The notes below the pieces were generated by a model, which was given only the letters and a program-made list of their open reading frames with translations, was not told the DNA's origin and searched no databases. From Leifsonia poae (GTDB lineage: Bacteria > Actinomycetota > Actinomycetes > Actinomycetales > Microbacteriaceae), in the NCBI RefSeq assembly GCF_027921845.1, contig NZ_BSEN01000001.1, forward strand, positions 430,014 to 494,013: DNA of 64,000 nt. Reading direction: 5' to 3'. Positions 28,383-39,400 of the stretch are shown piece after piece. Each line of letters starts with the position of its first letter. Positions within the stretch are counted from its first letter, which is position 1. The position numbers and the translations under genes were made by a program.

Positions 28383-28978
28383 CACTCGGCCTTGGCGAGC
28401 CGGGCGGACGCGTGCGTGCGCAGCTCCTGGCCGAGCGCGGCGATGTCCCAGGCCCAGAGCAGGTGGTTCTCGACGAGCCCGTAGAGGCGGGTGGCGGCCG
28501 TGTACTCCTTGGCGCCCGCGGTGCGGACCACGGCATCCGTCGCCAGATCGATGCGGGGGCCGGCCACCTGTCCCAGGTAGAGCTCGCTCACGCCATCCGG
28601 ATGGATGATCGAGACGTCGATGTCGAAGCCGCCGTGCGAGTTGCGCAGCGCCTCGACCGACTGGGCCGTCGTGAACGGCTGGGCGCCGATTCCGGGGAGC
28701 ATGGCCGGTCCGGCGTCCCCCTCGATGAGCGTGCGACTGAGGCGCCAGTACCCGGTCTCCGCCGCCAGCGGCGTGTGGTTCTCGTCGAGGACCCAGGACG
28801 TGGCCGAGTAGTTGAGGTAGGGCTGACCGTCGTGGCTGAAGCTGATGCGCTGACCGAACTCCAGTTCGGTGTGGGCCTCATCGACGGCGTAGTCGAGCAC
28901 ACCCGTGCCCTCCCACACCCCCAGCAACCAGGAGAGCGGGACCAGTTCGGCGGGAAGGTCGGTCGGGATCTCGATCAT
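28382..28978 (-). CDS. Nitrobindin-like haem-binding protein (FABP-like, DUF1794)
   Basis: A 198-residue beta-barrel protein. The signature LSWLLGVWEGTG (GxWxGxG) near the N-terminus and the end of the domain (EYTAATRLYGLVENHLLWAWD) match the THAP4/nitrobindin family, which binds haem b and reacts with nitric oxide and peroxynitrite. The haem-ligating His should lie in the last third. It is translationally coupled to the ygfZ-like gene, linking haem/NO chemistry with Fe-S repair (inference). Confidence 0.88.
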   Translation of the reverse strand: MIEIPTDLPAELVPLSWLLGVWEGTGVLDYAVDEAHTELEFGQRISFSHDGQPYLNYSATSWVLDENHTPLAAETGYWRLSRTLIEGDAGPAMLPGIGAQPFTTAQSVEALRNSHGGFDIDVSIIHPDGVSELYLGQVAGPRIDLATDAVVRTAGAKEYTAATRLYGLVENHLLWAWDIAALGQELRTHASARLAKAE

Positions 28979-28992
28979 GGATCGTGACGCTC

Positions 28993-29103
28993 CTAGCGCT
29001 GACCCCGGAACAGGTTGTAGACGACCACCACGGAGACGCCCGCGATGGCGAGGGAGGCCAGACCCAGGAGTCCGACGAAGAAGAGTTCGAGGGCAACCAG
29101 CAT
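28993..29103 (-). CDS. 36-residue single-helix membrane microprotein
   Basis: A small frame from ATG 29103 encoding 36 residues: one long hydrophobic helix (LFFVGLLGLASLAIAGVS) and a short basic end (NLFRGQR). It lies 14 bp upstream of the nitrobindin gene on the same strand. Such one-helix proteins with an FRGQR-like end occur in actinobacteria as conserved hypotheticals. The ribosome binding site is weak (GGTAGA). Confidence 0.55.
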   Translation of the reverse strand: MLVALELFFVGLLGLASLAIAGVSVVVVYNLFRGQR

Positions 29104-29150
29104 GCTGACGAGTCTACCTACTGTGCGGAGTGCTTCGAATACTGCGACGC

Positions 29151-29462
29151 CTACTGCGACGCCGCGACGATCGCCAGGATGCCACCGGTCACCCCGAGAA
29201 CGATGAAGGCCCCCGTCACACTCGCCGCCAGCCGGTCGACGAAGCCGTCCTTCTGCTGGGTGGCGAGCTGCGCCACCAGGGCGCCCAGCACGCAGGCCGC
29301 GAGCGCCAGCGAGAGCCAGGTCGCGTACTGATCGACGTGCGACACCGATGCGATGATCACGGCGAACACGAGGGAGAGGAGCCAGATGGCCCCGATGCTG
29401 CCGAAGCGCGCGCCACGGGACAGGCGAGGCTGGTCGCCGGATACGGGTGTCGTTTCGCTCAC
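29151..29462 (-). CDS. Small three-helix membrane protein
   Basis: About 103 residues from GTG 29462. After a hydrophilic N-terminus (SETTPVSGDQPRLSRG) come three hydrophobic helices, with a charged loop QKDGFVDRLAAS. Homologous small membrane proteins sit next to glnR in related genomes. GGAGGG almost touches the GTG, so the start could be slightly different. It is divergent from glnR with 86 bp between starts. Function unknown. Confidence 0.65.
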   Translation of the reverse strand: MSETTPVSGDQPRLSRGARFGSIGAIWLLSLVFAVIIASVSHVDQYATWLSLALAACVLGALVAQLATQQKDGFVDRLAASVTGAFIVLGVTGGILAIVAASQ

Positions 29463-29548
29463 CCCTCCATTGTGCCCCGGATCGCATGCGGGAAAGCGGC
29501 GAATGCATTTCCGGTAGCATTGCCGCACAGCACGTTCAGGAGGCTTGA

Positions 29549-30241
29549 GTGGCGCAGTTGTTGATCCTCACCTCTGCGCCAGACGCGGAGGTGCTGCCGT
29601 CGCTCGCCCTGCTGAGCCATCGCACCCGCCAGATCCCCGCGGAGCCCGCAGCGCTCGTCAACGCCCCGAGCTGCGACCTGATCTTCGTGGATGCGCGTCG
29701 CGACCTCGCGAGCGCCAAATCCCTCTGCAAGATCCTCACGACCACCGGCATCACGGTGCCGCTGCTCCTCGTTCTCACCGAGGGCGGCCTCACCGCCGTC
29801 AGCGCCGACTGGGGCGTCAACGACGTCGTGCTCGAGACCGCGGGGCCGGCCGAGGTGGATGCGCGCATCCGGCTCGCGATCGGGCGGCAGACGCAGGAGC
29901 ACTCGCAGACGAAGATCCAGGCATCCGGCGTCACCATCGACGAGGCCAGCTATTCGGCGAAGGCGCACGGCCGGCAGCTCGACCTCACCTTCAAGGAGTT
30001 CGAGCTCCTGCGCTTCTTCGCCACGCATCCGTCCCGGGTGTTCACCCGGGAGCAGCTGCTCAGCGAGGTGTGGGGCTACGACTACTTCGGCGGCACGCGC
30101 ACCGTCGACGTGCATGTGCGGCGGTTGCGGGCGAAGCTCGGCGACCTCGAGTCGCTGATCGGTACGGTCCGCAACGTCGGCTACCGCTTCAACGTGTACG
30201 AAGAAGACAATGAGCGACTCCCTTCGCCTCTTCGTCCCTGA
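29549..30241 (+). CDS. glnR: GlnR-like orphan response regulator of nitrogen metabolism
   Basis: A 230-residue OmpR-type regulator with an atypical receiver. The acidic pair after strand 1 is missing (LLILTSAPD), although an Asp48 remains in [10 protein letters not shown]. The winged-helix domain is complete ([45 protein letters not shown]). The receiver sequence closely follows known GlnR proteins, and mshD lies directly downstream, as in Streptomyces. GlnR works as a phosphorylation-independent dimer controlling nitrogen assimilation. GTG start with AGGAGG 6 bases upstream. It overlaps mshD by 32 nt. Confidence 0.88.
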   Translation: MAQLLILTSAPDAEVLPSLALLSHRTRQIPAEPAALVNAPSCDLIFVDARRDLASAKSLCKILTTTGITVPLLLVLTEGGLTAVSADWGVNDVVLETAGPAEVDARIRLAIGRQTQEHSQTKIQASGVTIDEASYSAKAHGRQLDLTFKEFELLRFFATHPSRVFTREQLLSEVWGYDYFGGTRTVDVHVRRLRAKLGDLESLIGTVRNVGYRFNVYEEDNERLPSPLRP

Positions 30242-31238
30242 CTTCGCCGATCCCGTTCAGCGCGCTGCGTTCTTCGACGTCGCAGCGGCCGCCATCGACG
30301 TCGACGGCTACGACCCGTTCAACGAGCAGTCCCGGCTCGACGTCGAATCGGGCCGCCGTTCGCCCGTGATCGTCAGGCTCTGGCCGGGCGACTCGGAGCT
30401 GCCCCTCGACCGGCCGGTCGGTGCCGCCATCCTCGGACGCGGCGAGCTCGACTTCGTCATCGATCCTCTGTTCCGCGGCAAGGGTTATGGAGAGCAGGCG
30501 CTCCGCGGTCTCCTCGCCACCGCCCGGGGCACCCTCAGCGCGTGGTCGCACGGCGACCATCCGGCGGCGAGGCGGCTGGCGGAACGGCACGGCTTCGTGC
30601 TGGACCGCACGCTGCTGCACCTCGTGGCACCGGTGCCAGGAGCGGCGGCGGGGTCGGGAGACGCGGCCGGGCCTGGCGACGCGGGGCCGGGCGCGGCGGG
30701 GCTGCACATCCCTCTCCTGCCCGCGGGGTTCACCCTCGAGCCGATGCGCGTCGGACCCGACGACGAGGAGTGGGTAGCCCTCAACGCGCGCATCTTCGAC
30801 CAGCATCCGGAACAGGGGCGCCTCACACTCGGCGATCTGCACGCCCGCCAGGCGGAGCCCTGGTTCGACGCCGGCGATGTGCTCCTGCTGCGGGATGCGT
30901 CGGGTCGACTCGCCGGGTACGACTGGGTGAAGGTGGAGGCGCCGGGCGCTGGAGCGGATGCCGGGTCGGATGCCGGGTCGGATGGCGGGTCTCTCGAGGG
31001 TGAGATCTACGTGCTCGGCGTGGATGCGGCACTCGCCGGGCACGGACTCGGGCGTCACCTCTTGTATGCCGGACTGACGCGCCTCGCCGACCGGGGATGC
31101 ACGACGGCCGGTCTCTACGTCGAGGCGGACAACGTGGCCGCGGTGCAGCTGTACCGTTCGGCCGGGTTCGTGGAGAAGACCGTCGACGTTCAGTATCGCC
31201 GCGCTGTCGACTCTGGTGAGGCGAAGTCCGGCTGGTGA
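30210..31238 (+). CDS. mshD: Mycothiol synthase MshD (tandem GNAT acetyltransferase)
   Basis: A 342-residue protein with two GNAT acetyltransferase domains. The first contains [13 protein letters not shown]. The C-terminal, catalytically active-type domain contains [19 protein letters not shown] and [21 protein letters not shown]. It acetylates Cys-GlcN-Ins to mycothiol. Two Ala/Gly/Asp-rich insertions (near 144-160 and 240-255) are unusual low-complexity loops. ATG 30210 lies inside the end of glnR, so the two are co-translated. Confidence 0.92.
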   Translation: MSDSLRLFVPDFADPVQRAAFFDVAAAAIDVDGYDPFNEQSRLDVESGRRSPVIVRLWPGDSELPLDRPVGAAILGRGELDFVIDPLFRGKGYGEQALRGLLATARGTLSAWSHGDHPAARRLAERHGFVLDRTLLHLVAPVPGAAAGSGDAAGPGDAGPGAAGLHIPLLPAGFTLEPMRVGPDDEEWVALNARIFDQHPEQGRLTLGDLHARQAEPWFDAGDVLLLRDASGRLAGYDWVKVEAPGAGADAGSDAGSDGGSLEGEIYVLGVDAALAGHGLGRHLLYAGLTRLADRGCTTAGLYVEADNVAAVQLYRSAGFVEKTVDVQYRRAVDSGEAKSGW

Positions 31239-31366
31239 CGGGCTCGGTCGCGGCAACCTCGTATCGCACTCACTGGCAACACGCGCTGATGTCGCTCGTC
31301 ACAGCGGCTGGCAGGGGCACCGGCACCCCCACCACGCGCGCCACCGGCACCTGCATCGGCATCGGA

Positions 31367-31400
31367 ACCGGCACCGGCACCGGCACCGGCACCGGCACCG
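31367..31400 (+). repeat. Hexanucleotide tandem repeat (CGGCAC)n
   Basis: Between mshD and the HNH gene, a run of about five CGGCAC units with an imperfect leading part from about 31320. Open frames through it give only repetitive peptides. The 269-bp gap also holds the DnaA-box-like site below and no gene. Confidence 0.8.
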
Positions 31401-31431
31401 AGCGTCCTCCACAGGCTGGTCGACTCGATAG

Positions 31432-31440
31432 TTATCCACA
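31432..31440 (+). promoter_or_regulatory. DnaA-box-like sequence upstream of the DUF222-HNH gene
   Basis: TTATCCACA, the perfect DnaA box consensus, within an AT-rich stretch 68 bp before the HNH gene start. It is a single copy, so it is a possible DnaA-responsive promoter element rather than an origin. Confidence 0.45.
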
Positions 31441-31507
31441 GAAAATAACCTGGTCAGAGGCCTAAAATCTTCGAGTGAATGTCGGTGGTCCGTGGTTCGA
31501 TGGAGTC

Positions 31508-32962
31508 ATGTCCAGCAACCCGGTCTCCGCACTCGGCGCTCTCGTCGAGCAGATCGGCGACGCGACGCGGTTGCGCAGGGACGAACTGCTGAACGCGACG
31601 ACGACGCTCGCCGACATGCAAGCGGTGCTGGATGCTCTCAAGGTCCGCGTCGCCGGAGAGCTGGTTCACCGATCCATGGAACTCGGTGACGGCAATCCGG
31701 TGACGGCCAGTGGGCACGGCAGCGCCGCCGCGCTGCTGGCGGAGCGGTGGCGCATCCCGATCGGTGCAGCACGTCAGCTGTGCCGGGTCGGGGACTCGAC
31801 CCGCGGGCGACTGAGTCTCCTCGGGGAACGGCTGCCGGCCACATACCCGTTTCTCGCCGCCGCGCTCGACGCCCACGCGGACGCGATCGCCGACGCGGCT
31901 GCACACGACGCGGCTGCAGACGACGCGGCTACTGACGACGCGATGGCGTTGCCCAGCGAGTTCGAGCGCCTCGGCCGGGTCAGCGTCGATCAGGCGGCGG
32001 TGATCGTTCGCGAGCTCGATAAGGCGGCGCCGGGCTGCGACATCGACGCCCTCTCCGCGGGGGAACGACTTCTCGTCGAGCACGCGCCCGATCTGACCGT
32101 CGAAGAGGTGCGGGTTCTCGCCGGCCACGTGCGCGACCGGCTCGATGACGACGGCATCGAGCCCCGTGAGCAACTGCAGCACCGCCGGCGCTCACTCACG
32201 ATCCGCACCACGCGCGAGGGCCTGACGCACATCGACTGGTACCTCGATCCGGAGTCCGCGGCCTACGTCGTCAGCGGCATCGACAGTCTCGTCGGCGCCC
32301 ACCTGCGCACGGTCCGCTTCAGCGACACCGAGCCGGTCGGGGCGAACGGCAGCGGGGCCGACGGAATCGCCGAACCGCGCACGCTCGAACAGCTCCGGTC
32401 CGACGAGGCCACCGAGGTGTTCCGTCACATCGCGGGCTGCACGCAGCCGACGACGGCCGGGCGGCCGCCCGTCACGATCGTGGTGCGCATGAGCCTCGAC
32501 GCGCTCACCAGCGGCGTCGGGCGAGGGGAGATCGACGGAGTCGAAGCTCCGCTGAGTGCATCCACCGTGCGGCGCATGGCCGCCGACGCGAACATCATCC
32601 CGGTCGTCCTCGGCGCAGAAGGCGATGTGCTCGATCTCGGTCGCGCACGACGGCTGTTCAGCCGCGCCCAGAAGCTCGCCCTGGCCGAACGCGACGGCGG
32701 GTGCGCCTGGGCCGGATGCCCGCATCCGCCCTCGTACACGGAAGCCCACCACATCCGCTGGTGGAACGCGCACGGCGGAACGACCGATCTCGACAACGGC
32801 GTCCTCCTGTGCAGCCGGCATCATCACCGCATCCACGACGACGAATGGCAGATCGAGGTGCGCGACCGCGTGCCCTACTTCATCCCGCCGCCCCACGTCG
32901 ACCCGCGCCGCCGGGCACGACGAGGGGGACGCATCGCGCTCCCGGATCGCGTCGCCTCCTGA
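31508..32962 (+). CDS. DUF222 domain HNH endonuclease-like protein
   Basis: About 484 residues from ATG 31508, with GATGGAG upstream. The N-terminal two-thirds are the DUF222 (13E12-repeat) region common to high-copy actinobacterial paralogues. The C-terminus has an HNH nuclease fold: a zinc Cys pair in CAWAGC, the HH of EAHHIRWW, the N of DNGVLLC and SRHHHRIHDD. An Asp/Ala-rich linker (near 155-165) is low-complexity. Members may be dispersed selfish or defence-linked elements; function unproven. Confidence 0.88.
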   Translation: MSSNPVSALGALVEQIGDATRLRRDELLNATTTLADMQAVLDALKVRVAGELVHRSMELGDGNPVTASGHGSAAALLAERWRIPIGAARQLCRVGDSTRGRLSLLGERLPATYPFLAAALDAHADAIADAAAHDAAADDAATDDAMALPSEFERLGRVSVDQAAVIVRELDKAAPGCDIDALSAGERLLVEHAPDLTVEEVRVLAGHVRDRLDDDGIEPREQLQHRRRSLTIRTTREGLTHIDWYLDPESAAYVVSGIDSLVGAHLRTVRFSDTEPVGANGSGADGIAEPRTLEQLRSDEATEVFRHIAGCTQPTTAGRPPVTIVVRMSLDALTSGVGRGEIDGVEAPLSASTVRRMAADANIIPVVLGAEGDVLDLGRARRLFSRAQKLALAERDGGCAWAGCPHPPSYTEAHHIRWWNAHGGTTDLDNGVLLCSRHHHRIHDDEWQIEVRDRVPYFIPPPHVDPRRRARRGGRIALPDRVAS

Positions 32963-33177
32963 CCACGCGGGGTGATCCTCCACGCATCCACACCCGAGCT
33001 GTCACGCCTGCGCGTCGGGCGTCGGGCGGCGGGCGCCCGGCGCCGGGGTCAGGCCCGACCCGCGCCCTCCGGCCACAAGGGCGACCATCGCACCCCGGGC
33101 AGCGCTCCCTGGCCACCCCTCGCCGGTGCCCGCGCGCACGCCGCCGCCCACGCCGCCACGCCCGGCCGGCACGCCGG

Positions 33178-33199
33178 GTTTCCCCACAGTTAACCTGGG
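33178..33199 (+). promoter_or_regulatory. Putative PHO box upstream of ppk
   Basis: Two 11-nt units in phase: GTTTCCCCACA (33178-33188) and GTTAACCTGGG (33189-33199), 39 bp before the ppk start. The second carries the same GTTAACCT as the phoU and pstS regions. Confidence 0.55.
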
Positions 33200-33238
33200 G
33201 CGCTGCCCCTACCTCGCGCCGGGTGCAATGATGTTGGA

Positions 33239-35437
33239 ATGGACGGCGAGAACACACTCCTTGACACGGGACTGAGCGGAAGCTTCGGCAGTGACTTCGA
33301 CGACGACTTCGCGCCGTTCGTCTACGAACCCGACCCCACGCTTCCGGAGAACCGTTACCTCGACCGCGAGGTCAGCTGGCTGGCGTTCAACCAGCGGGTG
33401 CTGGAACTGGCGGAAGACCCGAGCCTCCCGGTGCTCGAGCGCGCGAACTTCCTCGCGATCTTCGCGACGAACCTCGACGAGTTCTTCATGGTGCGCGTCG
33501 CGGGCCTCAAGCGCCGCATCGCGACGGGATTGGCGGTGCCGACGAATGTGGGCCGCGCGCCGGTCGATGTACTGGCGGACATCTCGGAGAAGGCGCACGA
33601 GCTGCAGGCACGCCACGCGAAGGTGTACCGCGACCAGGTGCTCCCCGCCCTCGAGGAGGCCGGCATCACGGTGGCGGTCTGGTCCGAGCTGGACGAGGCG
33701 GACCGCGCACAGATGCGCGAGGTGTTCTCGCAGCAGATCTTCCCGGTGCTGATGCCCTTGGCGGTGGACCCGGCGCACCCGTTCCCCTACATCTCGGGCC
33801 TGTCGCTCAACCTCTCGGTGCGGGTGCGCAACTCCCGCACGGGCAAGGAGCAGTTCGCCCGCCTGAAGGTGCCGCAGATGCTGCCGCGGTTCGTCCGCAT
33901 CGACCAGCGCGAGACGGTCGACCAGATGCGGTTCATCCCGCTCGAAGACCTCATCGCGAACCACCTCGGCGACCTGTTCCCGGGGATGGAGATCCTCGAC
34001 CACCATGTGTTCCGCGTGACGCGCAACGAAGACGTGGAGGTCGACGAGGACGAGACGGAGAACCTGATCCAAGCGCTGGAGCGTGAGCTGCTGCGCCGCC
34101 GGTTCGGTCCGCCGATCCGCCTCGAGGTGACCGACGATATGGACGACGTGACGCTCGGTCTGCTGGTGCGCGAGCTCGATGTGACGGAGCAGGAGGTCTA
34201 TCGCCTGCCGTCGCCGCTCGACCTGGGCGGCCTGTTCGACCTGGCGAAGATCGACCGGCCCGACCTGCACTACCCGAACCACGTGCCGACGACGGCGCCG
34301 CAGCTGATGCCGAGCGAGCCGAACGCGAAGCCGGATGTGTTCTCGGCGGTGGCCCGTCAGGACATCCTGCTCCACCACCCGTACGAGTCGTTCGCGACGA
34401 GTGTGCAGGCGTTCCTGGAGCAGGCGGCGGCGGACCCGCACGTGCTCGCGATCAAGCAGACGCTGTACCGCACGTCGGGCGACAGCCCGATCGTGGAAGC
34501 GCTGATCGACGCGGCGGAGTCTGGCAAGCAGGTGCTGGCGCTGGTGGAGATCAAGGCGCGCTTCGACGAGCAGAACAACATCTCGTGGGCGCGCAAGCTC
34601 GAGAAGGCGGGGGTGCACGTGGTCTACGGGCTCGTGGGCCTGAAGACGCACTGCAAGCTGGCGCTGGTGGTGCGCGAGGAGAAGGGCGTCCTCCGGCATT
34701 ACAGCCACATCGGCACGGGAAACTACAATCCGAAGACGTCGCGCATCTACGAAGACCTGGGGCTGCTGACGGCGGACGACCAGGTGGGCAAAGACCTGAC
34801 GCGTCTGTTCAACGAGCTCTCGGGCTACGCGATCGAGAAGAAGTTCAAGCGGCTGCTGGTCGCCCCGCTGCACCTGCGCAAGGGACTGCTCAAGCGCATC
34901 CAGACGGAGACGGCGAATGCGGCGGCGGGCAAGCCGTCGGGCATCCGGATCAAGCTGAACTCGATCGTGGACGAGGCGATCATCGACGCACTGTACCGGG
35001 CGAGCGAGGCGGGCGTGCCTGTCGACCTCTGGGTGCGCGGGATCTGCGGTCTGCGTCCTGGCGAGCCGGGACTGTCGTCGAACATCCGGGTGCGCTCGAT
35101 CCTGGGCCGCTACCTGGAGCACTCGCGGATCTTCTCGTTCGTGAACGACGGCGACCCGCAGGTGTACATCGGCAGCGCGGACATGATGCACCGCAACCTC
35201 GACCGTCGCGTGGAGGCGCTGGTGCGGCTCACGGATCCGGATCACCTGCGCGAGCTCGACGCCCTGTTCGACCGCGCGTTCGACGAGCGCACGTCGGCGT
35301 GGACGCTCGAGTCCTCTGGGGTCTGGACGCGTCACCACCTCGACGAGAACGGCAAACCGCTCGACGACCTTCAGACGAAGCTGATCCAGCAGCTCGGCCA
35401 CCGTCCCCGTTCGACCCGCACGGGAACCAGGCGGTGA
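33239..35437 (+). CDS. ppk: Polyphosphate kinase 1
   Basis: A 732-residue PPK1. After an acidic N-terminal tail, the N-terminal domain ([18 protein letters not shown]) and catalytic core are complete. The phosphorylated His lies in [12 protein letters not shown] (about residue 490), and PLHLRKGLL and the C-terminal domain with [16 protein letters not shown]-type sequence follow. It makes polyphosphate from ATP reversibly. The stop overlaps mutT1 (GTGA). A putative PHO box lies upstream, so it probably belongs to the phosphate regulon. Confidence 0.95.
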   Translation: MDGENTLLDTGLSGSFGSDFDDDFAPFVYEPDPTLPENRYLDREVSWLAFNQRVLELAEDPSLPVLERANFLAIFATNLDEFFMVRVAGLKRRIATGLAVPTNVGRAPVDVLADISEKAHELQARHAKVYRDQVLPALEEAGITVAVWSELDEADRAQMREVFSQQIFPVLMPLAVDPAHPFPYISGLSLNLSVRVRNSRTGKEQFARLKVPQMLPRFVRIDQRETVDQMRFIPLEDLIANHLGDLFPGMEILDHHVFRVTRNEDVEVDEDETENLIQALERELLRRRFGPPIRLEVTDDMDDVTLGLLVRELDVTEQEVYRLPSPLDLGGLFDLAKIDRPDLHYPNHVPTTAPQLMPSEPNAKPDVFSAVARQDILLHHPYESFATSVQAFLEQAAADPHVLAIKQTLYRTSGDSPIVEALIDAAESGKQVLALVEIKARFDEQNNISWARKLEKAGVHVVYGLVGLKTHCKLALVVREEKGVLRHYSHIGTGNYNPKTSRIYEDLGLLTADDQVGKDLTRLFNELSGYAIEKKFKRLLVAPLHLRKGLLKRIQTETANAAAGKPSGIRIKLNSIVDEAIIDALYRASEAGVPVDLWVRGICGLRPGEPGLSSNIRVRSILGRYLEHSRIFSFVNDGDPQVYIGSADMMHRNLDRRVEALVRLTDPDHLRELDALFDRAFDERTSAWTLESSGVWTRHHLDENGKPLDDLQTKLIQQLGHRPRSTRTGTRR

Positions 35438-36369
35438 GCTCGGCCATCTACGCCGCGGGCGCCGTGTGCTGGCGCATCGTGGACGACAAGGTCGTCGTTC
35501 TCGTGGTGCACCGCACGAAGTACGGCGACGTGACGATCCCCAAGGGAAAGGTCGATCCCGGAGAGACGCTGCCGCAGACGGCGGTGCGCGAGATCGAGGA
35601 GGAGACGGGCCTGTCGGTCGCCCTCGGCGTGCCGCTCGGGGTGTCGACGTATCCGCTCAGCAGTGGTCGCGACAAGATCGTGCACTACTGGGCGGCGGAG
35701 GTCAGCGACAAGGCGATCGCGCACTCGACGTTCGTGCCGAACGGTGAGATCGCGGCGATCGAATGGGTGACGGTGAAGAAGGCCAGGGGCTACCTGACCT
35801 ACGAACGGGATGTGGAGATCCTCGACGAGTTCGCGCGCTTGCTGCGACAGGGGATCACGTCGACGTTCGCACTGATCGCACTGCGCCACGGCAAGGCGGT
35901 CCCGCGGGGCGACTGGAACGGCAGTGATGCGTCCCGGCCGCTGACGGACCGCGGGGTGAAGCAGGCGTTCAGCAATGTGCCGACGCTCCTGGCCTGGCAG
36001 CCGCGCCGCATCGTGACGAGCGACGCGGTGCGCTGCGTGGGCACGGTGGCGCCGATCGCGGCGGCGACGGGGATCAAGCCGCACAAGGATCACGGCATCA
36101 GTCAGGAAGCGTACGAGGAGGGGCAGGACACGGCGCGCGAGATCGTCGGCAAGCGCATCCGCTCCCGCAAGACGGCGGTGCTCTGCAGCCACGGCCCGGT
36201 GCTCCCCGAGATCATGCGCGAGATCGCGCTGGCGACGGGGACGATGCCCGGGGCGTACCTCAACGAGGCGGCCGACCTCGACACGGGCGGATTCTCGGTG
36301 GTGCACCTCTCGGTGACGAACCCGAGCTCGGGCATCATCTCGATCGAGACGTACTCGCCGATCGCCTGA
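35434..36369 (+). CDS. mutT1: MutT1-like NUDIX hydrolase fused to a histidine phosphatase
   Basis: A 311-residue protein. Residues 1-135 are a NUDIX hydrolase with the complete box [20 protein letters not shown]. The rest is a phosphoglycerate-mutase-type histidine phosphatase with ALIALRHGK and [10 protein letters not shown] motifs. This two-domain form matches mycobacterial MutT1, which removes oxidised nucleotides (8-oxo-dGTP, 8-oxo-GTP, dinucleoside polyphosphates). GTG 35434 overlaps the ppk stop, so the pair is co-translated. Confidence 0.92.
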   Translation: MSSAIYAAGAVCWRIVDDKVVVLVVHRTKYGDVTIPKGKVDPGETLPQTAVREIEEETGLSVALGVPLGVSTYPLSSGRDKIVHYWAAEVSDKAIAHSTFVPNGEIAAIEWVTVKKARGYLTYERDVEILDEFARLLRQGITSTFALIALRHGKAVPRGDWNGSDASRPLTDRGVKQAFSNVPTLLAWQPRRIVTSDAVRCVGTVAPIAAATGIKPHKDHGISQEAYEEGQDTAREIVGKRIRSRKTAVLCSHGPVLPEIMREIALATGTMPGAYLNEAADLDTGGFSVVHLSVTNPSSGIISIETYSPIA

Positions 36370-36421
36370 CGCCGGATGGCGGCCCGCGTCGGATGTCCGC
36401 CGCACGTGAGAGTCTGGACGG

Positions 36422-39400
36422 GTGCCTTCCGCCGACCCGTCCTGGAAAGACACGCTCGCCGGCCTCTCGCGCCCGGACCCTTCCGGGCCGCAGACGGGAG
36501 GCGGCCGCGTGGCGTTGCACTTCGACGTGCGGCAGCGCACCCGCAAGCCCAGTGAACGGTGGCAGCACTCGGCGCCGACGACGGTGACGGCGACGCCGGG
36601 CTCGACGGAGCCGCTCGTGCTCGCGGTCCGTCCGGCGGTGCTCGGGAGCTCCGGGCGCTGGACGACGTCGGGGATCGGCTGGGGGACGCTGCAGTTCCAC
36701 GTGCACCGGCTGTCGATCGACCGACGCCAGACGGCGTGGTTCAGCCAGCTCGCCGCGCTCCGGCCGTCGACGCCTCCCGGCTACGCGCAGGACAGGGACC
36801 GCATCCTGCTCGACGACTACGAGAGCCCGCTGCTCTGGAACCTCCTCGCCGAGGCCGGCGCGGCCGGCGTCGAGCTCGTCACGAGCAAGGCGAACGGCAT
36901 GGTGCGGGTCGCGGGCGACGGCTCGATCTCCCTCGACGCCACGCGCACGACGGATGGCGGCGTGCAGCTGTCGACGGCGGCGACGATCGACGGGCACGTG
37001 CATCCGGTCGATCGGGTGGGACGCATCGCGGACCACGGGCTGTACGCGGTCGAGTGGGAGGGATCGCCGTCGTCGCCGCCGTCGATCGTGCTCGCCCCGG
37101 TCGCCGGCGGGCTCACGATCGAGCAGCAGCGGCTCCTCGATCGGCGGTCCATCAGCATCCCGGCGGCCGGCGTCGCGGAGTTCTTCTCGGATGCCTACCC
37201 CCGGCTCCGGCAGACGGTGCGGATCGCGAGCCCGGATGGTTCGGTCGCGTTCCCGGCGATCGCTCCGCCCAGGCTGACCCTGGTCGTGCAGCACCGCGCG
37301 GGCCAGAGCGTCGAACTCAGCTGGGAGTGGGTCTACCGCACGGGCAGGTCGACCTCGCGTCGCCCGGTCGGGACGCCCGATGGGGCGGAGACCTTCCACG
37401 ACGAGGTCGCCGAGGCCGAGGTGCTCGCGACGGCGGCGGCAGTGGTGCCTGGCCCGCTGGTGCCCGGCACGCCGGACACGCTCCGCGGTCTCGACGCGGC
37501 GGCGTTCACGGAGCACGTGCTGCCCGAGCTGGTGCGGCTGCGCGAACTCACGGTCGAGGAACGCGGCCACCGGCCGGACTACCGCGAACTCGACGGAGTG
37601 CCGGAGCTCACGATCACCGCGAAGGAGAGCGAGCGCACGGACTGGTTCGACCTCGGCGTGGTGGTGACGGTGGAGGGGCGGACGATTCCGTTCACTCCCC
37701 TGTTCCGCGCGCTCTCCCGCGGCGCGAAGAAGGTGCTGCTCGTCGACAACTCGTACCTCACGCTCGATCGCCCGGTCTTCCAGAGTCTGCGCGAGCTCAT
37801 CGACGACGCGGCGACGTTCCCCGAATGGGAGACGGGCGAACTCCGGCTCAGCCGTTCTCAGGCCGCGGTGTGGAGCGAGTTCGAGGAGCTCGCCGACGAG
37901 ACGGAGCAGGACCCGCGCTGGCGCACCGCGGTGGAGGGGCTGCTGGCGTTCGCCGCGCAGGATGGCTCCGGAACGCCCGAGGTGGTGCGCGCGGTACCGC
38001 TCCCGCCCGTGCAGGCGACGCTCCGTCCGTACCAGGAGACCGGCTACCGCTGGCTGCACTTCCTCTGGAGCCAGGGACTGGGCGGCATCCTCGCCGACGA
38101 CATGGGGCTCGGCAAGACGCTGCAGACGCTGGCGCTGATCGCCCGCGCGAAGGAAGAGGCAGAAGCCGCGGGCACCGCACTCACGACCCCGTTCCTGGTC
38201 GTGGCACCCGCCTCCGTGGTGTCGAACTGGGTGAGCGAGGCGGCCCGCTTTGCTCCGCAGCTGTCCGTGGTGACGGTGTCGGGTCGCGAGAAGGCGGGGC
38301 GCACCCTCGCGACCGCAGCCGCCGGAGCCGACATGGTCGTCGTGTCGTACGCGGTGTTCCGGCTCGACTTCGACCGGTTCCGCGCCCTGCGCTGGTCCGG
38401 CCTGATCCTCGACGAGGCGCAGTTCGTCAAGAACCGCACGTCGCGCATCCATCGCTGCGCGCGCGACCTGGATGCCCCGTTCAAGCTCGCGATCACGGGG
38501 ACGCCGCTCGAGAACGACCTGCTCGAGCTGTGGGCGCTGCTCGCGATCGTCGCGCCGGGGCTGCTCCCGCCGGTCCACCGGTTCGCACTGCACTACGCCC
38601 GGCCGATCGAGGCCGCCGACGAGGTGGCCGAACGACGCCTCGCGACGCTGCGGCGCCGCATCCGGCCGCTGATGCTGCGCCGCACCAAAGACGACGTCGC
38701 GCCCGAACTGCCCGAGAAGCAGGAGCAGACCCTGTCGGTCGAGCTCGCGCCCGCGCACCGGCGCCTCTACGACGCGTACCTGCAGCGGGAACGCCAGAAG
38801 ATCCTCGACCTGGTCGACGATCTCGACCGCCAGCGGTTCAACGTGCTGCGCTCACTCACCCTGCTCCGGCGGCTCAGCCTCGATGCGTCGCTCATCGACA
38901 CGGTCGACGACGAGGGGCGGCCCCACGGCGAGTTCGCGCACGTTCCGTCGAGCAAGATCGACGCCCTGCTCGAGCAGCTCGACGACGTGCTGGCCGAGGG
39001 ACACCGGGCGCTGGTCTTCAGTCAGTTCACGACCTATCTCGCGAAGGTCTCGGAACGACTGACCGAGCACGGCATCGACCACGTGTACCTCGACGGCTCG
39101 ACGCGTCGCCGCGCGGAGGTGATCGACGGCTTCCGGGATGGCGAGGCGCCCGTGTTCCTGATCAGCCTGCGCGCGGGCGGCTTCGGCCTCAACCTGGTCG
39201 AGGCCGACTACGTGTTCCTGCTCGATCCCTGGTGGAATCCGGCTGTGGAGAACCAGGCGGTCGACCGCGCGCACCGCATCGGCCAGACGAAGCGCGTGAT
39301 GGTCTACCGGCTCGTGGCCGCAGGCACCATCGAAGAGAAGGTGATGGAGCTCAAGGCGAAGAAGTCCCGGCTGTTCGATGCGGTGCTCGACGACGGCGAG

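Noticed and set aside
31216-31465. Short frames with His/Arg or Gly/Thr repeats between mshD and the HNH gene
   Set aside because: They translate the CGGCAC hexamer repeat only and have no other coding sign.
31432-33199. Possible replication origin or DnaA cluster (TTATCCACA at 31432, TTCCCCACA at 33180)
   Set aside because: Only one exact box, no dnaA/dnaN/gyrB genes, and the second site is better explained as part of the 11-nt PHO-like repeat before ppk.
36335-38758. A very long open frame on the minus strand opposite the SNF2 gene
   Set aside because: It is an antisense shadow typical of GC-rich DNA: Arg/His-rich composition, no domain, no ribosome binding site, and it overlaps a clear helicase.
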